From assembly GCA_028023455.1 (NCBI GenBank), contig JAQFVV010012418.1:8429244-8493243 (forward strand): a stretch of DNA of 64,000 bases, given 5' to 3'. Made by a program: the position numbers and the translations under genes. Below are positions 11,640-24,645 of this stretch, piece by piece; position 1 is the stretch's first letter, and every line of letters starts with the position of its first letter. The notes under the pieces are model-generated. The model saw nothing but the letters and a program-made list of their open reading frames with translations. It ran no database searches and had not been told where the DNA came from. This DNA is from Epiperipatus broadwayi. Lineage: Eukaryota; Onychophora; Udeonychophora; Euonychophora; Peripatidae.

Positions 11640-12235
11640 TCAGAGCCCTTGTTGCTCCATATTCATAGTCTTTTCAGATTATTAGTTATATGCAAATATA
11701 TGCAAATTGCCTCCTATATCATCCATTTTTTAGAAATGGCGAAACAATTGTCTCTTCTGTTTATTAATTTGGCATCGCTGGTGATGAAACAAGCTTCCTT
11801 AACCTTCCTTGATATCGTTTCTTTTCGTACATAAAATATCAGTCTTGGAGGGCTCAAATCTGTGATTGAGCTCCTGCTGATGGTCAGCAAATACAGAGCT
11901 GCCTTCTTTTTTAGTTATTGCTCTTGTATATACATATTTGTGCTGAGCCAATCTATTTCCCACTGTGGCACGAGTTTCTCCATAATAAACCGAATCACAC
12001 CCTATTTGAGGGCACACAATTCTATACATTACCTGGGGGGGTTTCTTCAATGTTTCTTTTATCTTTAGTATTATTAATAAGCCTATTGGTGTTTGGAGGG
12101 GTTCTAAATCCCAGTTTAAATTCCTTCTGTAAGATTTTACTGAAGTTTTTTGCCACTGCAGGTATATATAGTACACTGCACACAGCTATGAGTATGAAGC
12201 CATGGAGCTTTGAAAGCGCTAAGCTTTAAATAAGT
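11640..12235 (-). pseudogene. Penelope-like element fragment with GIY-YIG endonuclease
   Basis: A 125-codon open frame at 11799-12176 on the minus strand holds MYRIVCPQIGCDSVYYGETR followed by the conserved NRLAQH block. This is the GIY-YIG nuclease signature found at the C-terminus of Penelope-like retroelements, with the paired Tyr/Gly, the Arg and the His all present. The upstream reverse transcriptase is absent, so it is a 3' fragment. Further weak coding similarity runs down to about 11640. It sits just beyond the LTR element inside the GOLGA4 intron. Function in the intact element: second-strand or target nicking for chromosomal insertion. Confidence 0.75.
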
Positions 12236-13190
12236 TATTAATAAATATAACTTCTTTAACGAGCGTTAAAAGCGCATAATTATTGATATTATATAATATC
12301 AAGTTATAAATTGGTGTAGTCAATTTTAAAAGAAAAATAAATGAATCATAAAATAGATCACTTGAATAAAATTATTATTATGTTTCAACTTTTATTACTA
12401 CATTCACCATAGCAACATATTTATTACAATATCAAATATTTTATATATGTTTACTTATTTATTTTGTTCATTGGAATATATTAAAGTTATATGTTAATAA
12501 TATATATTTTATTAGGATATATAGAAAATGTCATGTGAATTTTTTGTTTTTAGTTGAAAAGAAAAATAATATTGAAATTGTAAAACAGGATTTTTTTTTT
12601 TATTGTATCAAATGTTTTTTAAGTCTTCATTTTTATTTGCTGTAAAAAACAATATTCTCTCACCAAAGATTGACTATTGAGTTCACTTGAAATTACCCTG
12701 GCAACATTGGTATCAGCAAAAATGTTATAAATAGAACTGAACCACTTTAACTCAACACTTCTAATCTTTTGTTATTGTCTAGAATGGATGCTTTTAAATT
12801 CATCTTTAGAAATTATTTTATTTTAAAAGTGAGTAATTACTAAAATATAATGGAAGAATAAAACTTAAAAAATCTGCCCATTCAGTTTGGGGCAGTTTTT
12901 TGATAAAATTGTAAGAAAAAATGGCAGGATGTATTATATAAAAGAAAAAAGAAAAAACCATCAACATTTATTTTTATTCCACATAAACTATAAAATATTT
13001 CGTTATTAAAATTTGGGATTTCATCTATATATTAAAGGTGAATACAAACAACATCAAATCTAGATGGATGGTATATTTTTTGATTAAGGAATTGTACAAG
13101 ATCAATTGATCTAATTTCTATGCGATATTAAATAATTGAAGTTTCCCTTATTGACTTGCAAAAAATGCTAACATTCATTATTTATAACAG
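12236..13190. other. Intronic AT-rich sequence
   Basis: No exon, RNA gene or definable element is seen. It consists of A/T runs and short direct repeats only. Confidence 0.5.
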
Positions 13191-13191
13191 G

Positions 13192-13200
13192 CAAAAACTC
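13192..13200. repeat. Target-site duplication, left (caaaaactc)
   Basis: Nine bases, exactly repeated at 17198-17206 on the other side of the foldback element. Confidence 0.8.
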
Positions 13201-14514
13201 GATGCTGATATAGTACGCGCTTGGTGGCCATTTTGAATTTGGAAACACCAAAAACACTGCTGGCACATGCATGCGATAAATGTCATCGACTAGAAACATG
13301 CATTTTTTAAAAAAATAAATCGCCTGAGGCACTATAATTAAAAAAGGTGTTGGGAAGGGACTATACTTAAAAAAATTGCGGGAAACCATCACATTAAATA
13401 GCCTAAGGTGATACTATCAAAAAAAAGTGCGGGAAAAGAAAAAGAGGTGAAAATTAAAAAATACTTTAAAATAAACCAAAAACGCTAATTTATATATATA
13501 GTCATAATCAAACATTGCAATATTTACAAAAACCTGTTAAAATATAGCGATCACTAAAAAAATAATAAATGCTATTTTAAAAATATCAGTCTGGTCTATC
13601 AACACTATATACTAAATCAGTATTATAATTTTAAAAAACAATATTTAAAAAGTACTTTAAAATAAACAAAAACGCTAATATATATAATGATGATAATCAA
13701 ATTAACGTGTGTTAAGGCATTTTTTAAAAAAAGGCATAAAACCTAAATATATATACATAGCAATAATTAGAAAAAATGATAAATGCTTCTATCAAAAGAT
13801 TACTCCGGTCTTTCAACAGTATATACTAAATCTCAAAAACCAGTATTATAATTTAAAAAATATTTAAAAAGTATATTGCTAAATGTGAAATGGCGGGAAT
13901 ATCACTTTCAACACTATTTCGTGGAGCATTTTTAAAAATATAATATTTTACATTTGGCTTTGGGATTATCCCTCCAACTAAGAGTTGTAATAATAAATCA
14001 CAAATCTGAATAATAGACATTAATGCATATTACAGTTAGCATTTATTTAAGTAATTTTTTACTAATATTTTAAGAATTTAAAAAAAATTACCAACTTTCT
14101 AAAAAGGATGGATGGTCGTCCGCTCAGGCTAAATTTGGTTCTTCCTAGATCTTTTCATTACTGCAATACCACAAGCCATCAACAAATTATACTTTTAAGA
14201 TTTAGGTTTATTATTTTAAAGAAGACACCAGTAAAATTAATTTATTCAGGAAATATCGCAGCTTGATATGGTCTCTTTCAAATTTATTTTTAAAACTGTC
14301 TACTTGGGTCTCACACAAATTAAAGCAGGTTTGTATGACGTAAGATAATTTCCAAGAATGATAATTCGGTATGGGCCTTTGTCTTACTAAGATAAAAGAA
14401 AGTGTTAAGTTAAACTTTCAAATTTAAAAAAAAAAAAACTGTAAACCAGCTAATGGACTTTTATGCCTCAAACCTAACTAGTCATCAAATGCAAAAGAGG
14501 GTTAAAATTTATTA

Positions 14515-15112
14515 TAAAAAAATTTATAATAAATTAATGATTTAAAAATATAATTGTACTGTAACATATTATACATCACAACTTGTACTCATATATATAT
14601 ATATATGTGTGCCGATATATGTATTACTTTTAAGATTTTAGTTTTAACACTTTAAAGACGCAAATAAAATTATTTGGTAATTTATTATAAAAAATATAAA
14701 AATAAATTAATGATTTAAAAATATAATCGCACTGTAACATATTATACATCACAACTTGTACTCATATATATGTGTGCTGATACATGTATTACTTTTAAGA
14801 TTTTAGTTTTAACACTTTAAAGACGCAAATAAAATTATTTGGTAATTTATTATAAAAAATATAAAAATAAATGAATGATTTAAAAATATAATCGCACTGT
14901 AACATATTATCCATCACAACTTGTACTTATATATATATATATATGTGTGTGCCGATACATGTATTACTTTTAAGATTTTACTTTTAACACTTTAAAGACG
15001 CAAATAAAATTATTTGTAATTTATTATAAAAAATATAAAAATAAATTAATGATTTAAAAATATAATCGCACTGTAACATATTATACATCACAACTTGTAC
15101 TCATATATATAT
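14515..15112. repeat. Tandem subrepeats in left arm of foldback element, 165-175 bp
   Basis: Units containing aagacgcaaataaaattatt and cactgtaacatattatacat recur about every 165-175 bp (for example near 14671, 14836 and 15011), with variable (at)n runs between them. The inverted counterparts at about 15166-15500 have only two units, so copy number differs between the arms. Confidence 0.8.
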
Positions 15113-15165
15113 ATCTTTAGCATCTTTTAGAAATGCAGTAAGCAGATACCGATCATTAAGATGCT

Positions 15166-15500
15166 TTTTATTTGCGTCTTTAAAGTGTTAAAACTAAAAT
15201 CTTAAAAGTAATACATGTATCAGCACACATATATATATATATATATGAATACAAGTTGTGATGTATAATATGTTACAGTGCAATTTTATTTTTAAATCAT
15301 TAATTTATTTTTATATTTTTTATAATAAATTACCAAATAATTTTATTTGCGTCTTTAAAGTGTTAAAACTAAAATCTTAAAAGTAATACATGTATCGGCA
15401 CACATATATATATATATATATGAGTACAAGTTGTAATGTATAATATGTTACAGTGCGATTATATTTTTAAATCATTAATTTATTATAAATTTTTTTATAA
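15166..15500. repeat. Inverted tandem subrepeats in right arm
   Basis: Two reverse-complement units of the 165-bp subrepeat, directly across the loop from the left-arm array. Confidence 0.75.
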
Positions 15501-16489
15501 TAAATTTTAACCCTCTTTTGCATTTGATGACTAGTTAGGCTTGAGGCATAAAAGTCCATTAGCTGGTTTACAGTTGTTGTTTTTTTAAATTTGAAAGTTT
15601 AACTTAACACTTTCTTTTATCTTAATAAGACAAAGGCCCATTCCGAACTATAATTCTTGGAAATTATCTTACGTCATACAAACCTGCTTTAATTTGTGTG
15701 AGACCCAAGTAGACAGTTTTAAAAATAAATTTGAAAGAGACCATATCAAGCTGCGATATTTCCTGAATAAATTAATTTTACTGGTGTCTTCTTTAAAATA
15801 ATAAACCTAAATCTTAAAAGTATAATTTGTTGATGGCTTGTGGTGTTGCAGTAATGAAGAGATCTAGGAAGAACCAAATTTAGTCTGAGCGGACAACCAT
15901 CCATCCTTTTTAGAAAGTTGGTAATTTTTTTTAAATTCTTAAAATATTAGTAAAAAATTACTTAAATAAATGCTAACTGTAATATGCATTAATATGTCTA
16001 TTATTCAGATTTGTGATTTATTATTACAACTTTTACTTGGAGGGATAATCCCAAAGCCAAATGTAAAATATTATATTTTTGAAAAGGCTCCACGAAATAG
16101 TGTTGAAAGTGATATTCCCGCTATTTCACATTTAGCAATATACTTTTTAAATATCATTTTTTAAATTATAATACTGGTTTTTGAGATTTAGTATATACTG
16201 TTGAAAGACCGGAGTAATCTTTTGATAGAAGCATTTATCATTTTTTTCTAATTATCGCTATGTATATATATTTAGGTTTTATGCCTTTTTTTAAAAAATG
16301 CCTTAACACACGTTAATTTAATTATCATCACTATATATATTAGCATTTTTGGTTTATTTTAAAGTACTTTTTAAATATTGTTTTTTAAAATTATAATACT
16401 GATTTAGTATATAGCGTTGATAGACCGGACTGATATTTTTAAAATAGCATTTATTATTTTTCTAATGCTCGCTATATTTTAACGGGTTT

Positions 16490-16985
16490 TTGTAAATATT
16501 GCAATGTTTGATTATGACTATATATATAAATTAGCGTTTTTGGTTTACTTTAAAGTATTTTTTAATTTTCACCTCTTTGTCTTTTCCCGCACTTTTTTTA
16601 CAATATTTGATTATGACTATATATATAAATTAGCATTTTTGGTTTATTTTAAAGTATTTTTTAATTTTCACCTCTTTTTCTTTTCCTACACTTTTTTTTG
16701 ATAGTATCACCTTAGGCTATTTAATGTGACGATTTTACTATTGCAATGTTTGATTATGACTAAATATTGTTTTTTAAAATTATAATACTGATTTAGTATA
16801 TAGCGTTGATAGACCGGACTGATATTTTTAAAATAGCATTTTTTAATTTTCACCTCTTTTTCTTTTCCCACACTTTTTTTGCAATGTTTGATTATGACTA
16901 TATATATAAATTAGCGTTTTTGGTTTATTTTAAAGTATTTTTTAATTTTCACCTTTTTTTCTTTTCCCGCACTTTTTTTTGATAG
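16490..16985. repeat. Right-arm internal duplications, about 100 bp
   Basis: A block with gcaatgtttgattatgacta, atatataaattagc and ttcacctctttttcttttcc occurs at about 16497-16600, 16600-16700 and 16880-16985. The left arm has essentially one copy (about 13420-13525). This accounts for part of the arm-length asymmetry. The 65-codon open frame here simply translates two copies of the repeat. Confidence 0.75.
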
Positions 16986-17206
16986 TATCACCTTAGGCTA
17001 TTTAATGTGACAGTTTCCCGCAATTTTTTTAAGAGTAGTCCCTTCCCAACACCTTTTTTAATTATAGTGCCTCAGGCGATTTATTTTTTTAAAAATGCGT
17101 GTTTCTAGTCGATGACATTTATCGCTTGCATGTGCCAGCAGTGTTTTTGGGTGTTTCCAAATTCAAAATGGCCGCTGAGCGTATACTATATCAGCACCAA
17201 AAACTC

Positions 17207-20200
17207 CATATAGTAGTGCCACCTTGTGCTTACGAGAGTAATCATCTTGATCACAAATAATTTTGTCAATAAAAGAATGTCTCTTCATATATCATTACAA
17301 ATAAAGAAGTGTGCAGATTTTGCATCAACCAACTAACTCATTTTTAAAAAGGTGAATGTATCTATATTTGAAAGAAATGTATTGGAAATTAAAGAAGAAA
17401 ACAGGTAATTGAATTTAAATCCTTGAATATTATTATTCATGCTTGTCTCTTCTCTACCTTAAGAAGAATTGTTTCTTTGCATTTAGATTATAAACAAGGA
17501 AACTAGGACCTGAAATGGAACATAGTGGGTAAAAAGGAAAAATAAAACTTTCAAATAGTTTATATATATAATTTTTGTTATTTTAAAAGAAAACTTATGT
17601 TTTGTTTATTCTTATTTTAAAATATAAAATTTATTTATGAATAAACAATGTGTAATATTTATGGGTTAATTGATAAGCTATGTACACAATAAAAGGTTAG
17701 AGAGTTTCTTTTTTTTTTTTTAAATTTAAACTCTTATCCAATGATAAATTAATTCCGAACTCAATATCTTCAAATATTTATTATTAGGGAAGATATCTTG
17801 AAATTTTTCCAACAGTTTATATAGTTCATTATTATACAACATATTCTGTAATTCATATATATTTATTTATTATTCGTTATTAGTTTTAATAGAGTAATAG
17901 ACAATCAAATTTATTATATATTTAAGAGAAATAGTATTTGTACTTTTTAACTGGCTACAATTTTAGTCAATTGCATACATTGTTTTTTTTATATATTACA
18001 TTATTAATTACTTTTTATAAATTAATAAATTTAAATTTAATTGAAATCTAATAAACCTGTCTAATTATTTTTTTTATAGTGTGCATAGTAATTTATAGTA
18101 ATTAAATCACAATCTAAAATTAAACCAATTATCAATAAGTGAAATATGGTTAAATATATATTTGTTATTATAGGATTATTGTTAAGTCTCCTTAAAGATG
18201 AACTATATATGGTCATTGTATTGAAATATTTGTTTCGCTTATCTAGATTAATCTCGATTGTATAAATAATGTAATTAGTTCAAGGTTAATTATTACGAGC
18301 TTATCTTGTCCAGTTATAAAGATCTTGATAGATTTTTTTTTTTTTTGTCATTATTCAGAATAATCTTCCTTAATTATCTTTAAACTTTTTTGAGGTGGTT
18401 CTTAAATTTAATTAACTATTAAATTTTAATACCTATCTTTGACATAAATAAAAGGCCAATAATTGTTTTATATGGTTTAGTTGTTATAAAATCCAGTTTA
18501 ATAATTGATTTACAGGAAATTTAAATAGATGGATAGGTTTCGTTGATTGTGATTCGATAAATATTCAATAGAAACCTATTTTATATTTGATATAATGATA
18601 TGATTGGATATTAAAAATGCAAGATTACCTAATAGGTTCATTGACAATTTTTTTTGTAGAGTATTTCATTATGATATAACTTAAACAATAATAGTACATT
18701 GAAGTAACATATGATATAGATAAGTTATTATTTTTAACATTTTATTAAACTAGATATAAAACCGATTAATGATTTATTTATTTAAACATTATAGATATTG
18801 TAGGTTTATAAAACATTCTCTAAATGTTATCATAACCATTTATAAACTAGTTTATTTGGTTAGGGAAGATCATTAAATTTTATAATAAATTTACATTCCT
18901 ATATGTAATATTTGATTCGTAAAGTATATCAGAACTTAGTTGTTTATTGATTTGATTTTGGTTTTAATCAATTACAAATTAAATGAATATCTTAGGCATA
19001 TATCATTGTTTTGGACAATGATATGTGATTTCATAGCTTATTGTAATTTATTTTGGGATAATGAATAGATTGGGGATGTTTGAATTGATGATCTTGTTTT
19101 TTTTTTGTTTTAAATGCTATCTGAATAAAATTAAGTTTTAATAAAGATTGTCATAAGTATTTTAATTCAATGTAGTGGACCATCAAATAATTATTTATTG
19201 GAAACATTGCTATTGCATAATGTAACTAATGACTGAGCTAGATAATTTTATACAGGTTATAGCAGAGTTATTATTTATTGATACATGACCTGCTATGTTA
19301 TAAATAATATTTAAACCACAAGGGTGTTTTTTCATTATCTTTTATTTTATTTTTGTGTCAGTAATAAATGGTTATCTAAAACCTTTGGACAATTTCTTTT
19401 GTTTCATGACAAATGCTGACCAAATCAGTAGAGAGATAATGAAATAGATTAATTATTATTTCAATACAATATATAATAAAGCTTTCTATACAGAAAATAC
19501 TAGGATATGATTTATATTTTTTAAAGCTAGAAAAAAAAAACTCAAAAGAGATTAATTTAGCTTACTAATATTAAAAAAAAAAGTGTTTGTTATTATGACT
19601 AAAATAAATGTCATATTCATTCACAAAATGATTATTGAACATCAAAGAAAAATCAACTGCTACATATTAAGAAAAAATTACGCTTTTAATTAAAGGTAAC
19701 TTTACTTTCCAACTACTTTGCCTTGTCAAGCTAATTTGAACAAGATGTTTATTAGGATTTCTGAATATCTATAGGTAATTATAACTTCTGGCATAGAAGT
19801 CATTTGCTTCAATTGTAATATCATCAAGTCTTATGCATTTGTGGTGAATTATTTATTATATGATTCAATTACGTGCTAAATCATATGCCATTTATAAACA
19901 CCAAAATGAAAAACTGAGTACTACAAATCCATTCAATTGACTCATTTGATTTATATGTATATATGGTTACTCATATATTGCTTTTCGGCTAGAACTGATT
20001 CAATAGTTTCCAGTTCTTGAGTCCATCCTCGTATCATTGGCTTATAGATGTTAAATGAAACTTCCTTGATTGTATAGAAGAAACAACAAAAAAATGATCT
20101 TATGAAAAATTTTCTTTTTACCATTAGAGAATTAATGTCATTTTTTTTTTTTTTTTCTGAATAGTCTTTTTAAAATCAGATAGTTAAAAAGATTGATATA

Positions 20201-23200
20201 ATATGAATTCACACTTGCAAAAAGTTGTTTGCTAGTAATATGTATAATGCTCAAACCAGGATGTATCTCTTAAATTCTGCCACTGGAATAAACAATTAGG
20301 AACAAGTCTTGAGCCTGTTGAAAATAAGATATAAAATGGAACACTGATTATAATTGTTGGATACAGATTTTTCAAAATATGCAAAATAAATAAAAGTGAT
20401 GGCATTGATTCATGAGGTTTTTAATTTCCAGCACCTGAAAAGTGACATCAGTTTTTCTGAGTAGTGTTCTAAATAAGTCAGTTATTTTATATTGTACCGG
20501 TTCGCTCCGCAGAAGATCTTACTTACACTGCAAAGGTTTTGGCTGGTTTCAAACTTCTTTATAACACATTTATAATCTTATGTAATTATAAATGTTACAT
20601 GAATGAACCGGCACATTCGAGCAAAGTGGGAAATATTATTGATAGCTTTAACTATCAACAATACCCACGATCAGATCATGGTCCACCTCGGCTGCTAGAT
20701 TCAAACTCCTACTATCCAAACACTTTATTTGTTTCAGAGTAAACCCTGGGTGCCAGCTAGTCTAAGACTAATGTATTCGGACAGTAGGCTCATAATCCAG
20801 TGCTAGAAACATTCCCTAAAACTAGCTCAGTCTAATTTTATTTCAATAACAAAATATTATTTAATTAGTGGTGAAAAGAATTGATAAAAGTAATTGATAA
20901 AAAGAATTGACCGACAAATAAAGTTTAAGTTTAAAGACAATTTATTTTAATTAACATTTCTAAACTAGTTTAAATATTCTTGTAAATTTTAATAATAGAA
21001 CACTGGTATTTATCTAATTTAATTAATAACATTGATATAATGATCACACACATATTAACTCATACACTCACATATATAATAATAAAGCATTAAATAGTAT
21101 TTGAAATTTAAACACATATATTTAAAACACACAAATTAATAGTTCATTTTTTATGTGCTATAGAGTTCATATAATTCGACTCTTGGAGGCATGATGAATT
21201 TTCTTATGAATGCAATGGCTACTTTATAAATGAGAATAAGAAAATGTTTACCTAGGATTTTGGAATGTGGATACATCTTGCTGTTGCTGCTTCTAATGAA
21301 GTATATCTAACCGGTTAGATTTGAAGTTTTCCTGCAGAGATTTGATGATTATTAGTTGGTATTATTCCTGAAGACAATTAGATACTGACGGAGATTCTTC
21401 AAGCTGTTACGCAGACATTATTTAAGATGGGTATATGGGCTGTTTTCATCGGACTTCAGGCTGGAGAGACGTATGTTTCCCATGGATTTTTAACACTGCA
21501 TTTCTGACTGATACATAATAAACTGACCTCTTGATACAATTAACTCAACTGATTGTCCTCTCTGACTGTCCGATAAAAAATTGGCTATTTATACCTGCGA
21601 CGTATTGTCCTTTTAATATCCTCTGGCAATATCTGTTGTCGAAATTCCTTTGATAATCTCATGTTTTTGAAGATCGTTTAATTAGTAGTAGCCATCACAC
21701 GTGTTGTTTTTATACTTTTAATTAGTAGCCCATCATTTTGTTTTTAAATATATGTTTTTTAACTCTCATTTTAACATTTATTTTCATGTGTTGTTCTCAA
21801 TATGATTTTAACACGCACATATACACGCATTTATTTTATTAACAAGCTTACATTTACGCACATGTATAATTTATTCTAATAAATTCGAATGAAAAGAGAT
21901 TTATAATTTAACTTTTAATTTATAATAAAACTCTTTAACTTGTTTTATGAACTCTTAGTTTTTCCTGTAGGAAAACTCCCCATCCCCTCTTTTAATTAAT
22001 TTTACGTTTGCGAAAACAAACTACATTTTGTTTAATAAAGAAACTTGAGATTTTTATAACTTATTTATTGATTTGTTGATTCCTTACTTTAATAATTTTT
22101 TTAGATAAAATTATTTTATATATGTGCCAATACGGTCTTGGCACAATATAGCGCAATGTTTATAAACTGTAATATTTAAACAGCATTAAACTGTTGCACA
22201 TGCACTTTGGATTTTAACTATAAAATGAATGAAGAGTAGTGTTCTATAAAATGAGATTGATAAGGAATTTGATTATCAACCGTAAAAAGATAATAGTATC
22301 AGATTAGTTATTAGATAAAGAAAAAGATATACAGTAATAAGTCATCTATTGTTTCCAATAATTCATTATTACAACTTTCATTTTAAGTGTAATGTAAAAT
22401 ATCATTTAGTTTAATTATTGTAAAATTATTCAAACAAAATAAAATGCTACATTAATATTTAAAATTTAATATAATGTTATCATGCATACATTATATTTAT
22501 AACTTTTCATATAATATATAATAAGTGAACTTTATTTACATTCTATATATTCTAAAAACTGATTCACTTGAATACACTGCAGTAAATAATATAAATTTGG
22601 CAATGTCCTTATAATCAGTTTCAGTAATATTCAGCTACATATTCAGTAGGTAACCTGGTTTTATTTTATCTATAGTATTATCTTTACTTAGAAAATAACT
22701 CCTTAATGCTTTCAACTTTATTAATTAATTGTGTTATCACTATTCTAATTTTGGCAAATTTCAAAATTATTATTAAACCAGTAAGAGTTATTTTTATGTA
22801 TTGGTGCTTGAGGTACAAGTTTGAGACTATCTTTCATTTTTAAAATGAATTTTATTAATTTACATTCATATGGGCTTCACATTATGTTTTATCTTATGCC
22901 TTAAAAATTGTAAATAAGATCCTAACCCATTTTTATTCTTGAGTAGATTTATATAGAACTAATTGGAAAAAAAGTATAAATCTGTTTGGGAGTTAAGTAT
23001 TGCACATGGATACAATAGCCACCATAAAACTTTGCATATATATTTATGTGTATACTTTGCCAAATCATTTTATATATATAATGATTTATTTATTTCATTT
23101 AACTAATCAAATTTAGAAGTTTTATTAGTAATGTAATTAGAAAAAAATAGTTTCATGATTATGCATCATATATTCTGCCAATTATATCATTAAACAAGAT

Positions 23201-23590
23201 ATAAAAAAAAGTTGATGGGAATTTTTCTTAATTAAATTATTAAAAAAAAATTATATTTCTAGAAAAAATAATATAATAAACACTTATTTTTTATATCCAT
23301 ATTATTTTTAACTTTTTAATATTAGGATCTTTTTCATAATTATCCATATTTAAAATAAAAACAGTATCACAGTCTGTGCAATATTGAAAAAAAATCGCAC
23401 ATTAAAAATCAGTTCCAGTATTATTTCGTTTATGAAAGAAGTGTTTTTAAAAAGGAATTATAATGAAGAAAAATTAAAATTTATAATAACTTTTAACAAT
23501 CAAGAGAAATTAAGATTTATTTTTATTTCTATTTGAATTTACATAAATGCTTTTTATTTTTAGTTGTTTTTTTTTTTTCTAAAAAAAAAA
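17207..23590. other. Intronic AT-rich sequence with unassigned repeat-like blocks
   Basis: No host exon is recognised. Two blocks differ from the background. About 20490-20830 is richer in G+C. About 21150-21700 has scattered GC-rich words and a TATA-like string near 21590. Either may be an LTR or SINE remnant, but I could not find paired ends. A perfect short stem, tgtgccaa with ttggcaca, lies at 22122-22144. Confidence 0.35.
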
Positions 23591-23592
23591 TG

Positions 23593-24645
23593 GTTCTTAT
23601 AACGTAATCGCGCTTGGCCACTTGATGGCGTTCTGGCTTGCCAAAACACCTAACAAATGCTGTTTACAAGGCCTGACTTACGGCTATAGAAAACATCTAT
23701 GTTTGTTTTAGCCATTAGAAGGCCGTTGATGATGACGTAACGCAGAAATAATACTGCCTATTTCTCCTTCGTGACAGTTACTGTGAATCCACACACTTAT
23801 CTTTCGTGTACAGTTTGATATATATGTGTGTGTAGTTTGATTAGTCAAATTTTTACAATATACGTTACACAATCTTTGTATTTGTAATGAATTTAAGAAA
23901 CCTGACTTTATAGTAATTTTCCAAATGGCCACACCCTTATTTAGAGAAGGTGTAATATGTAAAAGCTTGCCAAGGGTACGTCAAAATGAATTCGGCCGAG
24001 TTCGTGTGTGAAATCTCGTTTTCACGTGAAATACCACACAGTTCTTAAAATGGCTGGCGATCGCGTAACTTTTTCCGCAGTTGCCGAAAACAGAAGCCGA
24101 GTATTTCTGCTGCCCAATAAAAATATACACGTTTTTTTGTAAATTTCATAGAAAGCACATATTATAAACATGTTTAATAAATAAAGAAGACATTTATATG
24201 TGTTTGTTGTGTTTAAAAAGTTTGAGTTTCTTTCTTTTGTCCGACTACAGTTACGATTTTGATATTTTTTATTTTAGCATTACAAACAACAGAACACTAA
24301 CCCTGACCCTAAAACTAACCCTAAACCTACACTGTTGTTTTGTTATGTCGAAAGCAATAATTAAGCGAAAGACATCACTAAATAGACATCGCAGAGTAGC
24401 TAAAAAGGAGGAATGATGATAATTTTTCCAAAAACAGCGATTTAAAAATAAAAAAAAAGGTTGTTGTTTACTAAATACAAAATTAAAATTAAAAAGGCAT
24501 GAAAAAAAAAAGTTATAGCAATCAATAAATTAATAACCAAAAAAAAACAGCGATTTAAAAATCACACGGCCCCGAAAACCGTACTTTGTATTGTTTTTGA
24601 CTGCCAACAACACCATCAAGTGGCCAAGCCCAATTATGTTATAAT
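23593..24645. mobile_element. Non-autonomous TIR element, about 1.05 kb
   Basis: The left end has ttataacgtaatcgcgcttg followed by gccacttgatggcgtt. The reverse complement of the right end has ttataacataattgggcttg followed by gccacttgatggtgtt. These terminal inverted repeats are about 40 bp with a few mismatches. The inside is less AT-rich than the intron and has no long ORF. Target duplication was not resolved (poly-A and poly-T flanks), so the superfamily is unassigned. Confidence 0.7.
24297..24330. repeat. Short degenerate telomere-like run (ccctaa-type)
   Basis: Variants of aaccctaa (aaccctgaccctaa, aactaaccctaaacc) occur within the TIR element. The run is far too short to be telomeric. 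It may be a chance or interstitial remnant. Confidence 0.4.

Larger units (their letters stand above)
13201..17197. mobile_element. Foldback element, 4.0 kb, 9-bp target duplication
   Basis: The element is an almost complete inverted repeat. The left arm (13201 to about 15112) reappears reverse-complemented in the right arm (about 15166-17197), with a short loop between. Ends read gatgctgatatagta and, reverse-complemented from the right, gtgctgatatagta. Perfect 9-bp duplications (caaaaactc) flank it. Nine-base duplications are typical of the Mutator-like superfamily, to which the Drosophila FB/NOF foldback elements belong, so MULE-type mobilisation is the likely mechanism (inference). There is no transposase. 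Both arms contain tandem subrepeats, as known foldback elements do. The right arm is longer owing to extra subrepeat copies. Confidence 0.88.

Noticed and set aside
16504-16701. 65-codon frame with a duplicated Asp-Tyr-Asp-Tyr motif
   Set aside because: It is a translation of two copies of a foldback subrepeat.
24297-24330. Telomere or chromosome-end fusion
   Set aside because: Only a few degenerate ccctaa-like units, inside a mobile element.
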